Notes under the pieces: generated by a model
Database searches by the model: none
Told to the model about the DNA's origin: nothing
What the model saw: the letters and a program-made list of their open reading frames with translations, nothing else
Position numbers and translations under genes: made by a program
DNA from: Chaetoderma sp. LZ-2023a
Lineage: Eukaryota > Mollusca > Caudofoveata > Chaetodermatida > Chaetodermatidae
NCBI GenBank assembly: GCA_034401795.1
Contig: CM067369.1
Location: forward strand, 185,940,936 to 186,004,935
DNA: 64,000 nt
Direction: 5' to 3'
In this document: positions 1 to 10,904 of the stretch, in pieces
Position numbering within the stretch: position 1 is the first letter of the stretch
Layout: every line of letters begins with the position of its first letter

Positions 1-1740
1 TTTCAATGATCCAGTGGCAGCCTACTCAGACCCAGGCATGATGTTCACATCGCCTGGTGATCCAGCGGCGCGAGTAGCATCAGGCGGGACCCGACCAGCG
101 GGCCAACCATGATCACCCACGGAGTACCCTCGTCATCTGCCTACTGGCCTTTTCCTGGTCAGTCTGGGTTAGCTTTCTTTGCTAACCCGGAGTCTAACTT
201 TCATGACTAGGAAGATGATGAAGACTACCTGTTCGGCCCATGGGACGAACATGAAGCCATGGATGTGAGCGTTTACACTCTCCTCATGTGGAGCGCGGCC
301 GCTCACACCTATGGTTTCATGATTCGACCTGTGGTCTGCTTGAGAGCAGACGGCGCCCGTATAAGATACCACGCTTAGCCATGGAATCTGATACAGCCGA
401 CCCAGTGTGTCTTATGCCCCTCACATGAACGCAGCTCGGGTACGTCTGTAGCCTCCTCAACAGCCCCACCTGCGAATGCCATTGAAGATGATAAGGGCCC
501 GCTGCTCGTCGGCAATTCGCAGGTGGCCGCGAACGAAGACTGGTCTGACGCGTGTGTGTGGCTCCTCGCTGTCAGACCAGAGCTTTCTGTGGATGAAATG
601 GCAGCCAGTAACCCGCGGGCGTGGTTGCAAGCTAAGCCGTTGGCCACCTGGACTCAGTCTCTGCCGTATGCAGAGCATATCATAGATTTGTTTGCTGCAG
701 CAGAGGCGTCGATATGACCGAAAGGTCGCCTCGCGGAGTCCCCCCGCGAGGTTGCTAGACGTTGCCGGGTTATTGCCAGTCAGTACACTCGGTACTGTCT
801 AGCTCCCAGATTGAGCGCAGATGACCGCGCCGCTCTGGGAGAAGACACGCAGCCAGGCTCTCGTGCTGACACGGGAGCGCTATGCTCGGGATGTATGCGC
901 TCAGCAAACGCTGCACTGTATGTGGAGGAGAGTTCGCGGGCAGCAATCAGTGCACTGTCCCACGTCACTCAGCTGCTATCAGAGGTAGTAGCAGCCTCAT
1001 TTCACCAGTAGCCTAGTCCAGTTACAGTCCAATCGACTCGATCTGTGACCAAGTCACTGAGGATGAGGCGCACGTTTGCTCTGGACAATCTGTGTCCATC
1101 CCAGGAGCTCAAGTCATGCTTATTGCAAGTGCCGATGGTGGGCCCTGGTTTGTTTGGAGGTGAGGGTTGTCGGCACGTCCAAGAGACAGTGAACCTGGTT
1201 AACAACCAGAGGGCGCTGCACGCACAATTTGAAGTGCTGCGCAGAGAACACATGCATGTTCAGCCCTTGGCATTGTCAGAGGCAAGCAGGCCAGCCGGGT
1301 TCAGAAACCTTGCCGACCACGCCAGCAGCAGCGTGTTGCTGTACGTCAGCCAGTGCTCCAGCCAGGCAGCAACCCGCGCACCTCGTGGTGCTGGCAGCAG
1401 CGTGCGCGGAGCGGCACGTAGTAGCTGGGCCTGGTGGCCATATAGAATTTTCGGTTACCACAGATACCACTCCTATGTTGTCACACATACCAGAGACACG
1501 TCCACTTCTAAAATTTATGTGCACCCCGCAAACCCTAGGTGCACCAGTGGGAGGCCGATTGACTTTCCGCATTCAGGAGTGGGAACGGTTAATTCAGGAC
1601 TGCTTAGTCTTGCAATGGCTTTTGCTTGGATACAGTCTAGAGTGGATAATAGGTCCGCCCTGCATCTGTCTCTGGTCTCGGTCTGGACTCAAATTCCAAG
1701 AGATCCAGACAAGCAGTTGTGCATAGAAGAGGAGATAGAA
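1..1740 (+). pseudogene. gag-like region of DIRS copy 1
   Basis: No single long frame is open; pieces in different frames match the equivalent region of DIRS copy 2. Both copies share a stretch where a QFEVL core is followed by a basic patch (about 1219-1260 here, 22415-22450 in copy 2). Compositionally it is GC-richer than the surrounding introns. The role (capsid-like, RNA binding) is inferred only from position upstream of the reverse transcriptase; no zinc knuckle was recognised. Confidence 0.5.
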
Positions 1741-1769
1741 TCTCTAATTCTAAAATAAGCAATTCAACT

Positions 1770-2400
1770 GGCGCAAGATTGCCCGGGCTTCTATTCAACC
1801 GTGTTTCTTGTGACAAAGAACACTGGAGGGTGGAGACCAATTCTCAACCCCAAACCTCTAAACAAATTTATAGACACACTGATTTTCCAAATGGAAACAA
1901 TAAAATTGGTGTTGTTGGGGTTAGAGAAGAGGATGTGGACAGCATTGATAGATCTGAAAGATGCTTATTTCCACATTCCCATTGCAAGGAGTTTTTGTCG
2001 GTTCCTGAGATTCGCTTTCCAGGGACGCCAATGGGAATTCAAAGTTATCCCATTTGGAATCTCGAGAGCTCCAAGGGTCTTCACTTGAGTAGTCCTAGCT
2101 ATCACAGCATACCTCCGCAGGAGAAATATAGCAGTCCACACTTACATAGACGACTGGTTGCTAAAAGCACACAACCGAGAAAGCTTGACAGCAAATCTGG
2201 AGATAGTTTTGAAAACTCTCACAGATTTAGGCTGGATAATCAACTTTCAAAAATCGAGGCTGACTCCATCCCAAAAGTTTGTTTACCTGGGTATGTTCTT
2301 CGATCTGGAGATAGGATATGTTTATCCATCCCAGGAGAGAGTGGAGAATCTCCTCTCGTGTATACAATTGGTTTGCAGCAGTCGTTTTATTCTAGCATGA
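1770..2400 (+). pseudogene. Reverse transcriptase domain of DIRS copy 1
   Basis: From 1801 the frame gives the fingers/palm block with the motif [11 protein letters not shown] (motif A, first catalytic Asp), then a stop at 2086-2088. In the same frame after the stop comes the catalytic block YIDDW, with the two Asp codons at 2149-2154. The domain would copy element RNA into cDNA. The stop and the later break near 2400 show decay. The matching region of DIRS copy 2 has lost about 370-390 bp including the YIDD box, so this copy is the better reference. Confidence 0.85.
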
Positions 2401-2529
2401 GTTTATCTGAGAATGCTAGGTCTGATAGTGTCAATGGAACCAGTCAGTCGTCAGGCGCCCTTGCGCTGGCAGCCGATTCAGCTGTTTCTCATGACTCAGT
2501 GGACGCAGAGTTGAGGATCTCTGGACTCG

Positions 2530-2990
2530 CGCATTCAAGTGTTGGATCCTCTCATTCATCACCTTCATTGGTGGATGGAGAGAGAAAATCTGGCTGGGAT
2601 TAAGCTGACCCCTCCCCACCTGCAGATAACGATGTTTATGGATGCATCAATGGAGGGATGGGGAGCTTGCCTGGAAGAAGCCACAATATCAGGGCTTTGG
2701 AATCGGGATCAGTCAAAGGAGCATATCAACATGCTAGAATTACGAGCTGTAATTCTAGGCCTGGAACACTTCTTAAAGGAAGTGGAGGGAAATTTTGTGT
2801 TGATACATTCAGACAACTCAACAGTAGTGAGCTCCATAAACCGCCAGGGCAGAACGAAGTGGCCTAGTCTCTGTATGGTGACATGGAAACTGCTTTGATG
2901 GTGCATGGATCATAGGATCACCTTGAAAGCAGTTCATATTCCGGGAAGGCTGAATCTGTTGGCAGACTCATTGAGCCGAAGGATGAGTAT
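2530..2990 (+). pseudogene. RNase H domain of DIRS copy 1
   Basis: The frame opening near 2539 shows the RNase H catalytic pattern: an Asp in [11 protein letters not shown], a Glu in MLELRAV and an Asp in IHSDNSTV. The closing segment [13 protein letters not shown] is read in the frame starting at 2905. RNase H degrades the RNA strand of the RNA:DNA hybrid during retrotransposition. A stop at 2896-2898 separates the last part. Confidence 0.8.
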
Positions 2991-3420
2991 TCTGCCTCCG
3001 GAATGGCAACTAAATCAATGTGTGGCGAATCATCTGTTCAATCATTGGGGAAAACCCAATATAGATTTATTCGCAATGAAGAAGAATGAAAAGATGAAGA
3101 CGTATGTTTCTCCGATTCTAGATTCAAGCGCTATCGCAATAGATGCGCTAGCTATCAGTTGGAAGGGGATGTATGCATATGCACACCCTCCAACAATCCT
3201 GATTCAAAGGATTCTCCAGAAAATCAAGCAGGAGGAATGCCAAGTGCTTCTGATCACCCCAAATTGGCCACGCCGATCATGGTTTACAGATCTGCTGGAC
3301 TGTCTGGTCTGCAATCCGGTTCCTCTGCCTCTGATGGACAATATTATCTTCCAGGGCAAGACCCTTCACAACAATCTGTCAATGTGTCAATTCACTGCAT
3401 GGATGTTGCCAAAAAAATCT
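2905..3420 (+). pseudogene. DIRS copy 1 post-RNase H domain
   Basis: This is a continuous frame of about 170 codons between RNase H and the recombinase, including WGKPNIDLFA, YVSPI and LLITPNWPRRSW. These blocks are recurrent between RNase H and recombinase in DIRS-like pol proteins. The function is not established from the sequence. It is well conserved in DIRS copy 2 (23710-24213), which suggests it was under selection while the family was active. Confidence 0.7.
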
Positions 3421-5321
3421 GCAATTAAGGAGGGCTTTTCTGAGCAAACAGCCAATTTCATGGCCAGAGCCAGAAGGGGGTCAACCTCCAGAGCATATAA
3501 TTATAAAATCAACAGATTTGCAGAATGGTGCTCAAAGAAATGTATCAGTCCAATGGATGCATCTATTCAGGTAGTAACTGATTTTCTCTGTCACCTGTAT
3601 GATGCCTATAGTCTTAAGCCTAATTCTATTGCTGGATATAAATCAGCATTAATGACTGTTATCCCTTGCTTGGCAAAGAGGGGAAGTGATGAAGTATGTG
3701 TTCTAAATACCCTTGTCAAATGTATGGGCAATCTTCGGCTGAGAAATCCTCCTCAGACACCGTCATAGAGGCTTTCTCTGGTTCTTCAAGTTTTGAGTGA
3801 TAAACCTTTTGAACCACTTAGTGCTATTTCTATGAAATTATTGACACTTAAAACTGTATTTTTAACTGCGGCAGCCTCAGCCAGACGCAGTAGTGAAATT
3901 CATGCCTTGTCTGCTGAGCCTGACCGTTATATAGTTACAGGTGAAGGCCTTAAGCTTCTACTGAGATTGAATTTCTTGGCTAAGAATCAATATTTAAGAT
4001 ATCCTGGTCAACCTATAATTTTACCTGCCTTAACCAAATATGATCCTGGTGCTAAAGCATGGGGTCCTGTCCATGCCTTAAATAAGTACAAAAAAGGGCT
4101 CTGGTTTGGCGGACAGACCCATGCGCCCTATGGTTGTCATATATTGAACCCCATGGTAGGGCATCAAGAGACACTATTTCCAGATGGATACCGTTAAAAT
4201 TCGACCAACGGACGCAGTTTTTTGGTCAAAACACATGTACTAGAAAGGGGGGTGCGTACTATAATCGAGAACATTCCTTCCGCACATTTTTGGGTCGAAA
4301 TTTTTCTTAAAAAGTCACAGATTATACCACGGAAATTAAACTAAATGTTACCCTAGCCAATTTGCGCCGCCTGACGACTATGTTTAATGTATACTCCAAA
4401 AACACCATGCGGAAGTGAAATTATTAAATTGGGGCGCCTAAATATTGCTTATTCTTTAATACATACAACTTATTACATCAAAATTAATCCAGAATTTGAC
4501 ATAAAATGGCGTCGAGAAAAGATACGTGTATAAATCACGTGATTCGCCTCCAATCGCAAAAGATCTTTATTCTAATTAGAGCGAGTACTCGGATATAAAT
4601 ATTCTGGACTCGGAACTCGGAAATTGCTATATATCATCATTGCGCGATAGGAACTGAATGTTCCCGTACCTGTTTGATAACAGTCACAAAAGAGCCAGAT
4701 AACCAACTCCCGTTAGCACATAAGATCACACAGCGCCTCCAAACGCAAAAGAGCCATTACAATCTGTTTATATCACGCGATTTCGATGTTTTCAAGGAGA
4801 CATTTTATGCCAAAATTAGATTGATTTTGGTGTAATAAACAATCTTTATTGAAGATACACGGTATTTAGGCGGTCCTATTTAATAATTTCTCTAACATCA
4901 TGATAATTTTTAGTCATGCATTAAACATGACGCGGAGTGATGGTTATTTTTTATACCAATTTTCGATTTTTTAAATGTACATTTTTTCTAAATTTAACAG
5001 CGTCTTATACTTGAATACAAGAGTTTTTGGGTGGATTTTGGTCAAATTTGGGACAGCGTCCTATATTCGAGGGCAGCCTTTAGTCGAGAAATTACGGTAG
5101 TTGAATATATTAAATTCTGTCATAAGACAGCCACTGGAAAACAAGTAGATAGAGCCAAGGCTCATAGTGTCTATGGTGTGCTAACTTCCACAGCATTATT
5201 TAATGGTGTTTCTGTTGAAGACATTATGTCAGTAGCCCAGTGGCACTGTGAATCGAGTTTTACTGACCATTATCTCTGTGACACTTCCAACCCGCTCACC
5301 GTCTCAGTCCTCAGAAAATAA
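3420..5321 (+). pseudogene. Tyrosine recombinase (YR) of DIRS copy 1, split by a MITE
   Basis: The N-terminal SAM-like/core-binding part is at about 3420-3765. The catalytic part begins near 3793, with the first Arg in ASARRSSEIHAL. A stop near 3766 and a frameshift near 4100 are visible. The frame then runs into a 907-bp insertion (4191-5097) and resumes at 5100. The C-terminal part has the catalytic His box, but the HxxR Arg is changed: HSVY here against HSVR in copy 2. The WH...DHY block with the nucleophile Tyr follows, and the ORF ends at a stop just after 5318. The enzyme would integrate circular cDNA; this copy cannot. Confidence 0.85.
4191..5097. mobile_element. TA-flanked non-autonomous DNA transposon (Tc1/mariner-type MITE), copy 1
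   Basis: The element begins CCGTTAAAATTCGAC and ends GTCGAGAAATTACGG, forming imperfect terminal inverted repeats, and has TA on both sides (4189-4190 and 5098-5099). Removing it together with one TA restores codon continuity with the recombinase of DIRS copy 2 (Trp-Ile-Val-Glu), so TA is a genuine target duplication. No transposase ORF is present. A second copy lies inverted at 13097-14039. Confidence 0.85.
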
Positions 5322-5324
5322 TGC

Positions 5325-6290
5325 AGAGGTATTTATTTGTAATTAGTTTTCCTCCTCTGCTAGTTACAAATATCACATTTGTTAGTAGGTGGTCCCTACT
5401 ATTTCTGGTAACATTCTCTTCATCCCTATGGGGGAAGAGGTGATTTCCGTGCTCAAGACATCAGAGGTCAGTATATGTGATCATTTAGTTTTTTGTCTTG
5501 TTGGTTGTGTCATGTTATTTAATATGGTGATGGTTAATGTCTCTTAATTGTGGTTCCTTCAGAGAGTTTTTTGAAAATGAAGCAATTCTTCTTTTTCCAA
5601 TGTCTAGTAATACTTATTTTCAAGTATTAGGGAATGTGCTAGTCATTTAGAGCAACGTTTTTTTCCTAACCTTCCTCAGAAAAAGGGGGTTGGGGGGAAG
5701 TGGGAGCGCATTTGGTTTTCGATCAATCTCTCTTCATCGGTCGATTATCTGATGCATAATTCTATTCTTGGTTGTGTTTTCAGACACAATTTCAGATGTT
5801 TTAAATCTCTTGAAAATTCAAAGAGCTAGTCTCTTCGAGGGTGAACTGGTTTTAGGACCTTGCCTCCCTCCCACCAAATTTACTTTCAAATTCTGGCTTT
5901 TATCAAGAGTGTTAGGGAGGTAAGTATGTTCTCATGATGTGAAATAAGAAAATTTATCAAATTTCTTTTTCACGAGTGAGATGACATACTTACCTCCCTA
6001 ACAGGATCTTGGCCTCCACCCCACGGAGGCCTGGTCCTTTGGTTATTTGAATAGTTGCTTCTACGTCAGCCAATATTTAGTAACAGAAGTACCAGTATGT
6101 GCATGCGCAGAGGTGGGGTCTGACATGTGCATGACTGTGTACATTGCACCTGCCAAGTAGGGGCACCTAACTTTTTATAATTCTGAATATTATTGAATTT
6201 AGAGCCGATATACTAGTACATGTATATCAAGAGTGTTAGGGAGGTAAGTATGTCATCTCGCTCGTGAAAAAGAAATTTGATAAATTTTCT
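5325..6290 (+). repeat. 3' untranslated and terminal-repeat region of DIRS copy 1
   Basis: Non-coding. It aligns in patches with the 3' region of DIRS copy 2, for example ATATGGTGATGGTT at 5522 and near 27477. At 5913-6003 is a hairpin whose arms carry GTTAGGGAGGTAAGTATG and its complement around an inner TTTATCAAATT inverted repeat. The same arm recurs at 6228-6260. Such repeats are expected of DIRS termini and their internal complementary region. Confidence 0.6.
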
Positions 6291-6718
6291 TATTATCATC
6301 TGAAGTACACTGATCTGGGTTATACTTAGGTTAGACTTTTTAAATTTTTGACATTTTTGGATTTTGATATCAACTCAGGAACAGCGTCTGAACCAAAACT
6401 AGACTCAGGTGACCAGACCATTCAGACTCTATTTTTGGCAAATCTTCCTATGTCGCAGCTATAGCATGCTAGTACTTGTTGTATTACTCTCATCATTGTT
6501 GATTTTGAAAAATTCAACAGTTGTTACATTAATGGTTTCTGTTCAATCGCTTCTATCATATTAAACAGATCAAATCCAGAATAGATTTTGCTCATTGAGC
6601 ACTTGTCTATTTAGTATCACGAAAATTAATTTTCTTGACATTTCTTAAGATTGCGCAAAAGACGTGTTTTGGCCTACTTGACATTACATGTAATTCATTG
6701 GTTAATGGTCAGGAGGAA
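6291..6718. other. Non-coding, no feature recognised
   Basis: AT-rich sequence between DIRS copy 1 and the first hairpin-family MITE. No exon-like frame, RNA gene or clear repeat boundary was seen. Confidence 0.4.
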
Positions 6719-6997
6719 TCCAGTTTTAGCTATGCCCCGCCCATTTTTAGCTCGGCTCTACCTACACTTCTTCGCCCATGTTGGGATCGATCGATCCCTG
6801 ATCTCCCTGACCCAATTTCCAGAAAACTACAGCGCCCAGTCAAATTTGTTTCGATAAATTCAACAGCATGATTATTAAATAGTAAAGATGGACATACAAT
6901 TCGTACAACAACGGTTATTTCATCATCAATTACGCGTTTGTGGCGAACTACACATCACGTAGTTGATTATGATGTCATGATTGATGGATAAACTGGA
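6719..6997 (+). mobile_element. TCCAGTTT-hairpin MITE (family H1), copy A
   Basis: It begins TCCAGTTTTAGCTATGCC and ends near ATGGATAAACTGGA, an imperfect terminal inverted repeat. It has the family's head (GATCGATCGATCCC box) and tail (ACATACAATTCGTACAACAA). The central hairpin is reduced to one arm here. Confidence 0.75.
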
Positions 6998-7369
6998 ACC
7001 CTCCATTGTTGTTTATATTTGACAGAGTAACGACGCTTGAAAAAATTGAAATTTGGTCAAATTAGTATTTCCATTAGATAATGTATGCTAGGCTTACTGG
7101 ATCTAAGGACAAATCTAAATACAGGAGGACCAAGGTGCCTGTATCCCTTACCTGGAGTTTTTGGCCACTGGCACAACCGAAGATAATGAGATGACCACTG
7201 GACCAATTTACCAGTATAACTTCTGTTTTATTAAAATTGGCCCAGCGGTTAATAAGTAGTTTTATTATTTTCTGAGAAATCTTTGGACATGTTTTTTTGA
7301 TGTGTTAGTTTTACATGGACAAACTTTAGTGGCATTTAGGCCGTAATCATATCTCCCAAATTTCTATAC

Positions 7370-9065
7370 TATCCATTCAGCGGGCCTGGAGAAGTCATTT
7401 TCGCGATCATATCTCCCAAATTTTGGCCCAATCCTTTCAGCGGTTCTGGAGAAGTCATTTTCATGAAAACTAGGTCATCCAAGATGGCTGCTGAACCATT
7501 TGGTCAGTTCCCTAGAAAAACTTGGTTCAGTTCTTGCTCCAGATGATGTTTCATGAGTTTCGAATCGATCCTCCATGCAGTTTCAGAGAAGATTTAAAGG
7601 CGTTTAAAAAATAGGCCAGAATCCAAGATAACTGCCAGCCAAATTGGCCGATTGGCTTCCTTTGAACAAACATGAATCCATATGCTTTAACATGCCTAAG
7701 GATGCTTCCTGCCAAATACATGTATACTTGAAATCGGCCCAGTGGTTTTCGAGAAGACATTTTAAATTTCCCATTGCTTTAGTATCGGAAGATTTTGGCA
7801 GGAAAAAGATGGAAGATGGCCACCAAACCGTTTATCCGACAGTTTTGAAAATGGCAAATTTGAAATCAGAATACCCAAAAACCTATATAAAACCAATTGC
7901 GGCTTCAAAATTCATCAAATAAAAATATCCAATATGCCCACCAAACATGCTTCATTTTGATTGGCCCACGGCAGCCATGTTTTTTCACGGATCAACTTCC
8001 CTTTAACAAACTCAAATGGCCCTTAGTCCCTAATCATATCTGCTAAATTTCATCCCGATCCATTCAGAAGTTCTGAAGAAGTCGTTTTTGCAAAAACTAG
8101 GTCATCCAAGATGGCCGCCAAACAGTTTGGCTAATCAAGTTCCCTTGAACGAACATGGGTCGGCTCTTTCCCTAGATCATATTTCATAAGGTTTGCATCA
8201 GTCCCCAAGCGGTTTCGGAGAAGATTTTCAGACATTTCTAAAAATTTGCCAAAATCCAAGATAACCACTGCCCAACTTGCTGATCAGCTTCCTTTGTGCA
8301 AACTTGGATCCCTATGTCCTAAGGATACTTCGTTTAAAATATACTTGAAATCGGTCCAGTGGTTCTCGAGAAGACATGTTAAATTTCCCATTGTTATAGT
8401 ATGGAAGTTTTTGGTGGGAAAATGATGCAAGATGGCCACCAAACCGTTTATCCGACAGTTTCGAAAATGGCAAATATAAAATCAGAATATCCCAAAAACG
8501 TATATAAAACCAACTTCAGCTTCAAAATCTATCAAATAAAAATATCTAATATGTCCACCAAACATGCTACATTTTGATTAGGCCATGGCAGTCATGTTCT
8601 TTACGTATCAACTTCCCTTGAACAAACTTAAATGGCCCTTATTCCCTAATCATATCTGCCAAATTTCGGCCCAATCCGTTTATTGTTCTGGAGAAGTCGT
8701 TTTCGCTAAAACTAGGTCATCCAAGATGGCTGCCGAACCATTTGGCCAATCAAGTTCCCTTGAACAAACTAGGTTCAGCTCTTGCTATAGATCATATTTC
8801 ATGAGGTTTGCATCGATTCCCCCACACAGTTTCAGAGAAGATTTTTAAAGACATTGCTAAAAAATCGGCCATAATCTAAGATTGCCACTGGCCACATTTC
8901 CCGATCAGCTTCGTTTGAAAAAACTTGGATTCCTATGCCCTAAGGATGCTTACTGCCAAATAGAATTGAAATCGGCCCAGTAGTTCTTGAGAAGTCGTTT
9001 AAAGGAAAAGTTTACGGACGGATGACGGATGGTTGCCATGGCATAAGCTCAGCCAGGTGACCTAA
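7370..9065 (+). repeat. Dispersed repeat with three modules of about 620 bp
   Basis: The motif GTCATCCAAGATGG recurs at about 7471, 8101 and 8717, giving a module of about 620 bp. Within each module, weaker versions of CCAAGATGGCCRCC fall on average about 155 bp apart. The right edge reads GGTTGCCATGGCATAAGCTC then CAGGTGA. Related sequence in inverse orientation lies at 36176-37270, with fragments at 50150-50660 and 53260-53600. No coding capacity; class unknown. Confidence 0.6.
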
Positions 9066-10160
9066 TAAAGCTAGCTGCTAATACGATGTAGAAGTCACAT
9101 TCGTGCTCTGTTCATTTTCCACAATATTTGGTGGATTTGTGTCCGTTGCTTCTTAATATAGCAATGGCTCGTCACCCCTCTGTGCATTGAAAACAATGTG
9201 GAAAGTTAATCTTGCCTCGTATACACCATCATATGTAGAGCCTGTGAACATAGAAATATTGACAATGTCACATATGCTCTTGCTCAGCACTTTAGTTCAT
9301 GGCAATTTTCACAATTAGTCTATTGATCACAGCTAGGACAAAAGAAGATAAGTACAAGGTGGCACTGTCCAGCTCTAGCCATGTTGATCACCAACCTAGC
9401 AAATTATTGTTATCCCCAAGCAGTTTGAAAAATGGAGGGGATATTGCAATCGCCTCCATCCATTTGTCCATCTGTCTGTCTGTCCATCCAGCTATCTCCT
9501 CCGAAACTATTTTGTGGAGTTACCCATATGATTGTGGACTGCAAGACAACATTTTTATTAGGTTCCCAATTTTGGGGTGGTGGCATAGTGGAGGTGTGTG
9601 ACAGAATGTCAAAGTTGGCAGAAGTCAAACAAATTTGGTACGTTGGTTACCCATATCATTGCAGATTGTGAGGCAGTGTTTACATTAGGCTCCCCCACCC
9701 CCCATGGTGGGGTTTGTGGTGGGTGCAGGGAAGTGGTGATGCAGTACATCAAAGTTAGTGAATGTTTGTGGATTTGCGATGGTGTGCCATCGACTACGCA
9801 TTCTATTTAGGTTTTGAATTAACACGTGTGATATGCTACAGATGCAACGTATGCAAATTTATCAGAAATGTCAACAATTTTACCACTATGATGTACAGCT
9901 CAGAAATAACTTAACAAAAACACAATAAAGATTATTGTCAAATATTTTGGACTTAATTTGATTGGAAGCCAGTACTGCCTATGGCAGAAATGGCTTCCAA
10001 AATATTCAACAGACCATTTCTTACATCGTGTTCAAAATTGTACTAATAACCATGTGTCTGTATATTTTACCTTCACCGGAAAGCCAATTCCCATACTTTA
10101 AAGAGAATTGTAAATTCTGTCCATGTTAAGATTTTCTGATTACTGCAAATGATTGGAAAT
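9066..10160. other. Non-coding with a short degenerate tandem stretch
   Basis: No exon recognised. At 9455-9500 there is a CTGTCTGTC tract, followed by two degenerate copies of a unit of about 133 bp (TTACCCATAT at about 9518 and 9648). A divergent hairpin related to family H1 is seen near 9945-10010. Confidence 0.4.
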
Positions 10161-10164
10161 ATGT

Positions 10165-10265
10165 TAGATATTTTGAAACAACTGCAGTTGGAGACTTAGT
10201 TGCTGGCTTGCTGCAATAGGCAGCAACAGCTCCCAGTCAATTTAGTTTCAAAATATTCAACTGAA
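10165..10265. repeat. H1-type hairpin, divergent solo copy
   Basis: An imperfect palindrome with GATATTTTGAAAC on the left and GTTTCAAAATATTCAAC on the right around GCAATAGGCAGC. The flanking H1 head and tail were not recognised, so this is a solo or decayed hairpin. Confidence 0.5.
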
Positions 10266-10362
10266 TATAGCTTTTTATCACAAATGATTCTTTTGTATTT
10301 GGTATATCGAGCTCAAAGGGTTAATGCATCAGAGTATTGTCACTCAGCATTCATTCAGTTAA

Positions 10363-10595
10363 CCCCTTCATGGTCATGCCTGCCAACACCGGCCTCTGTT
10401 ATGGTCTTGTGGAATGTTCATTTACAAGCCAAGGAATACAATTTTTTGAAAATTTACTTCTTTAATGACTTGCTTGATAACCGAGCCAGACATTTTAGTG
10501 ATAAATCTTTCAAGAATTGTGTTCTCTTGGCCTGTAAATGGACATTTAACAGGCAGATATTTAAATTTTCATGACCAAATTTGACCATTAAAGGG
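10363..10595. mobile_element. TTAA-flanked hairpin MITE (family H2), copy 1
   Basis: 233 bp between TTAA (10359-10362) and TTAA (10596-10599), with CCC/GGG termini. The left terminus is CCCCTTCATGGTC and the right is GACCATTAAAGGG. Interior arms carry TTACAAGCCAAGGAA and its near complement around GCTTGATAACCGAGCC. The TTAA target and CCC ends are typical of piggyBac-type elements. No ORF. Confidence 0.75.
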
Positions 10596-10759
10596 TTAAT
10601 CGAACATGGTCACACACGTATTCTCTGTCATGTTTGTGGCAATAAGTATGGAGGATATATATTTTTGTTTGAATGATTCGACCAGGCAAAGCTTACCATA
10701 CCCAGTCAAATATTCAAGTATAAAGTAAGGCTCATATTAAATTGTTTGTTCACCCCCAG

Positions 10760-10904
10760 GGTTGTCAACCATACAGCTTTGCTCACTGTGATCACCATAC
10801 AACTGGCAAATACAAGCCGTGTCCTGACATTCAGCCAACACCACCATGCATGAAAAAGTGTGAAGCCACATATAATACCACATATCTAAAAGACAAACAT
10901 TTTG
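10760..10904 (+). CDS. CTSB: Cathepsin B exon a (occluding loop)
   Basis: Acceptor CCCCCAG before GGTTGTC, donor G|GTGAGA. It encodes [13 protein letters not shown] through DKHF-G, with the Cys residues of the occluding loop and the two His that give carboxydipeptidase activity in the family. 48 codons plus one base; ends in phase 1. Confidence 0.92.

Larger units (their letters stand above)
1..6290 (+). mobile_element. DIRS-type tyrosine-recombinase retrotransposon, decayed copy 1 (5' end outside window)
   Basis: The order gag-like region, reverse transcriptase, RNase H, a post-RNase H domain and a C-terminal tyrosine recombinase is that of DIRS/Ngaro-group elements, which integrate by recombinase and lack an integrase. 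No LTR-type ends are seen. The 3' end carries several copies of a terminal motif (GTTAGGGAGGTAAGTATG) at 5923, inverted near 5982, and again near 6236. A second copy of the same family lies at 20862-31130 and guides the alignment. The reading frame is broken by frameshifts, a stop near 2086 and a 907-bp MITE at 4191-5097, so the copy is not autonomous. The left terminus is beyond position 1. Confidence 0.85.

Noticed and set aside
5031..5321. ORF start at 5031 as a separate gene
   Set aside because: Its first part is MITE sequence; only the part from 5100 belongs to the DIRS recombinase.
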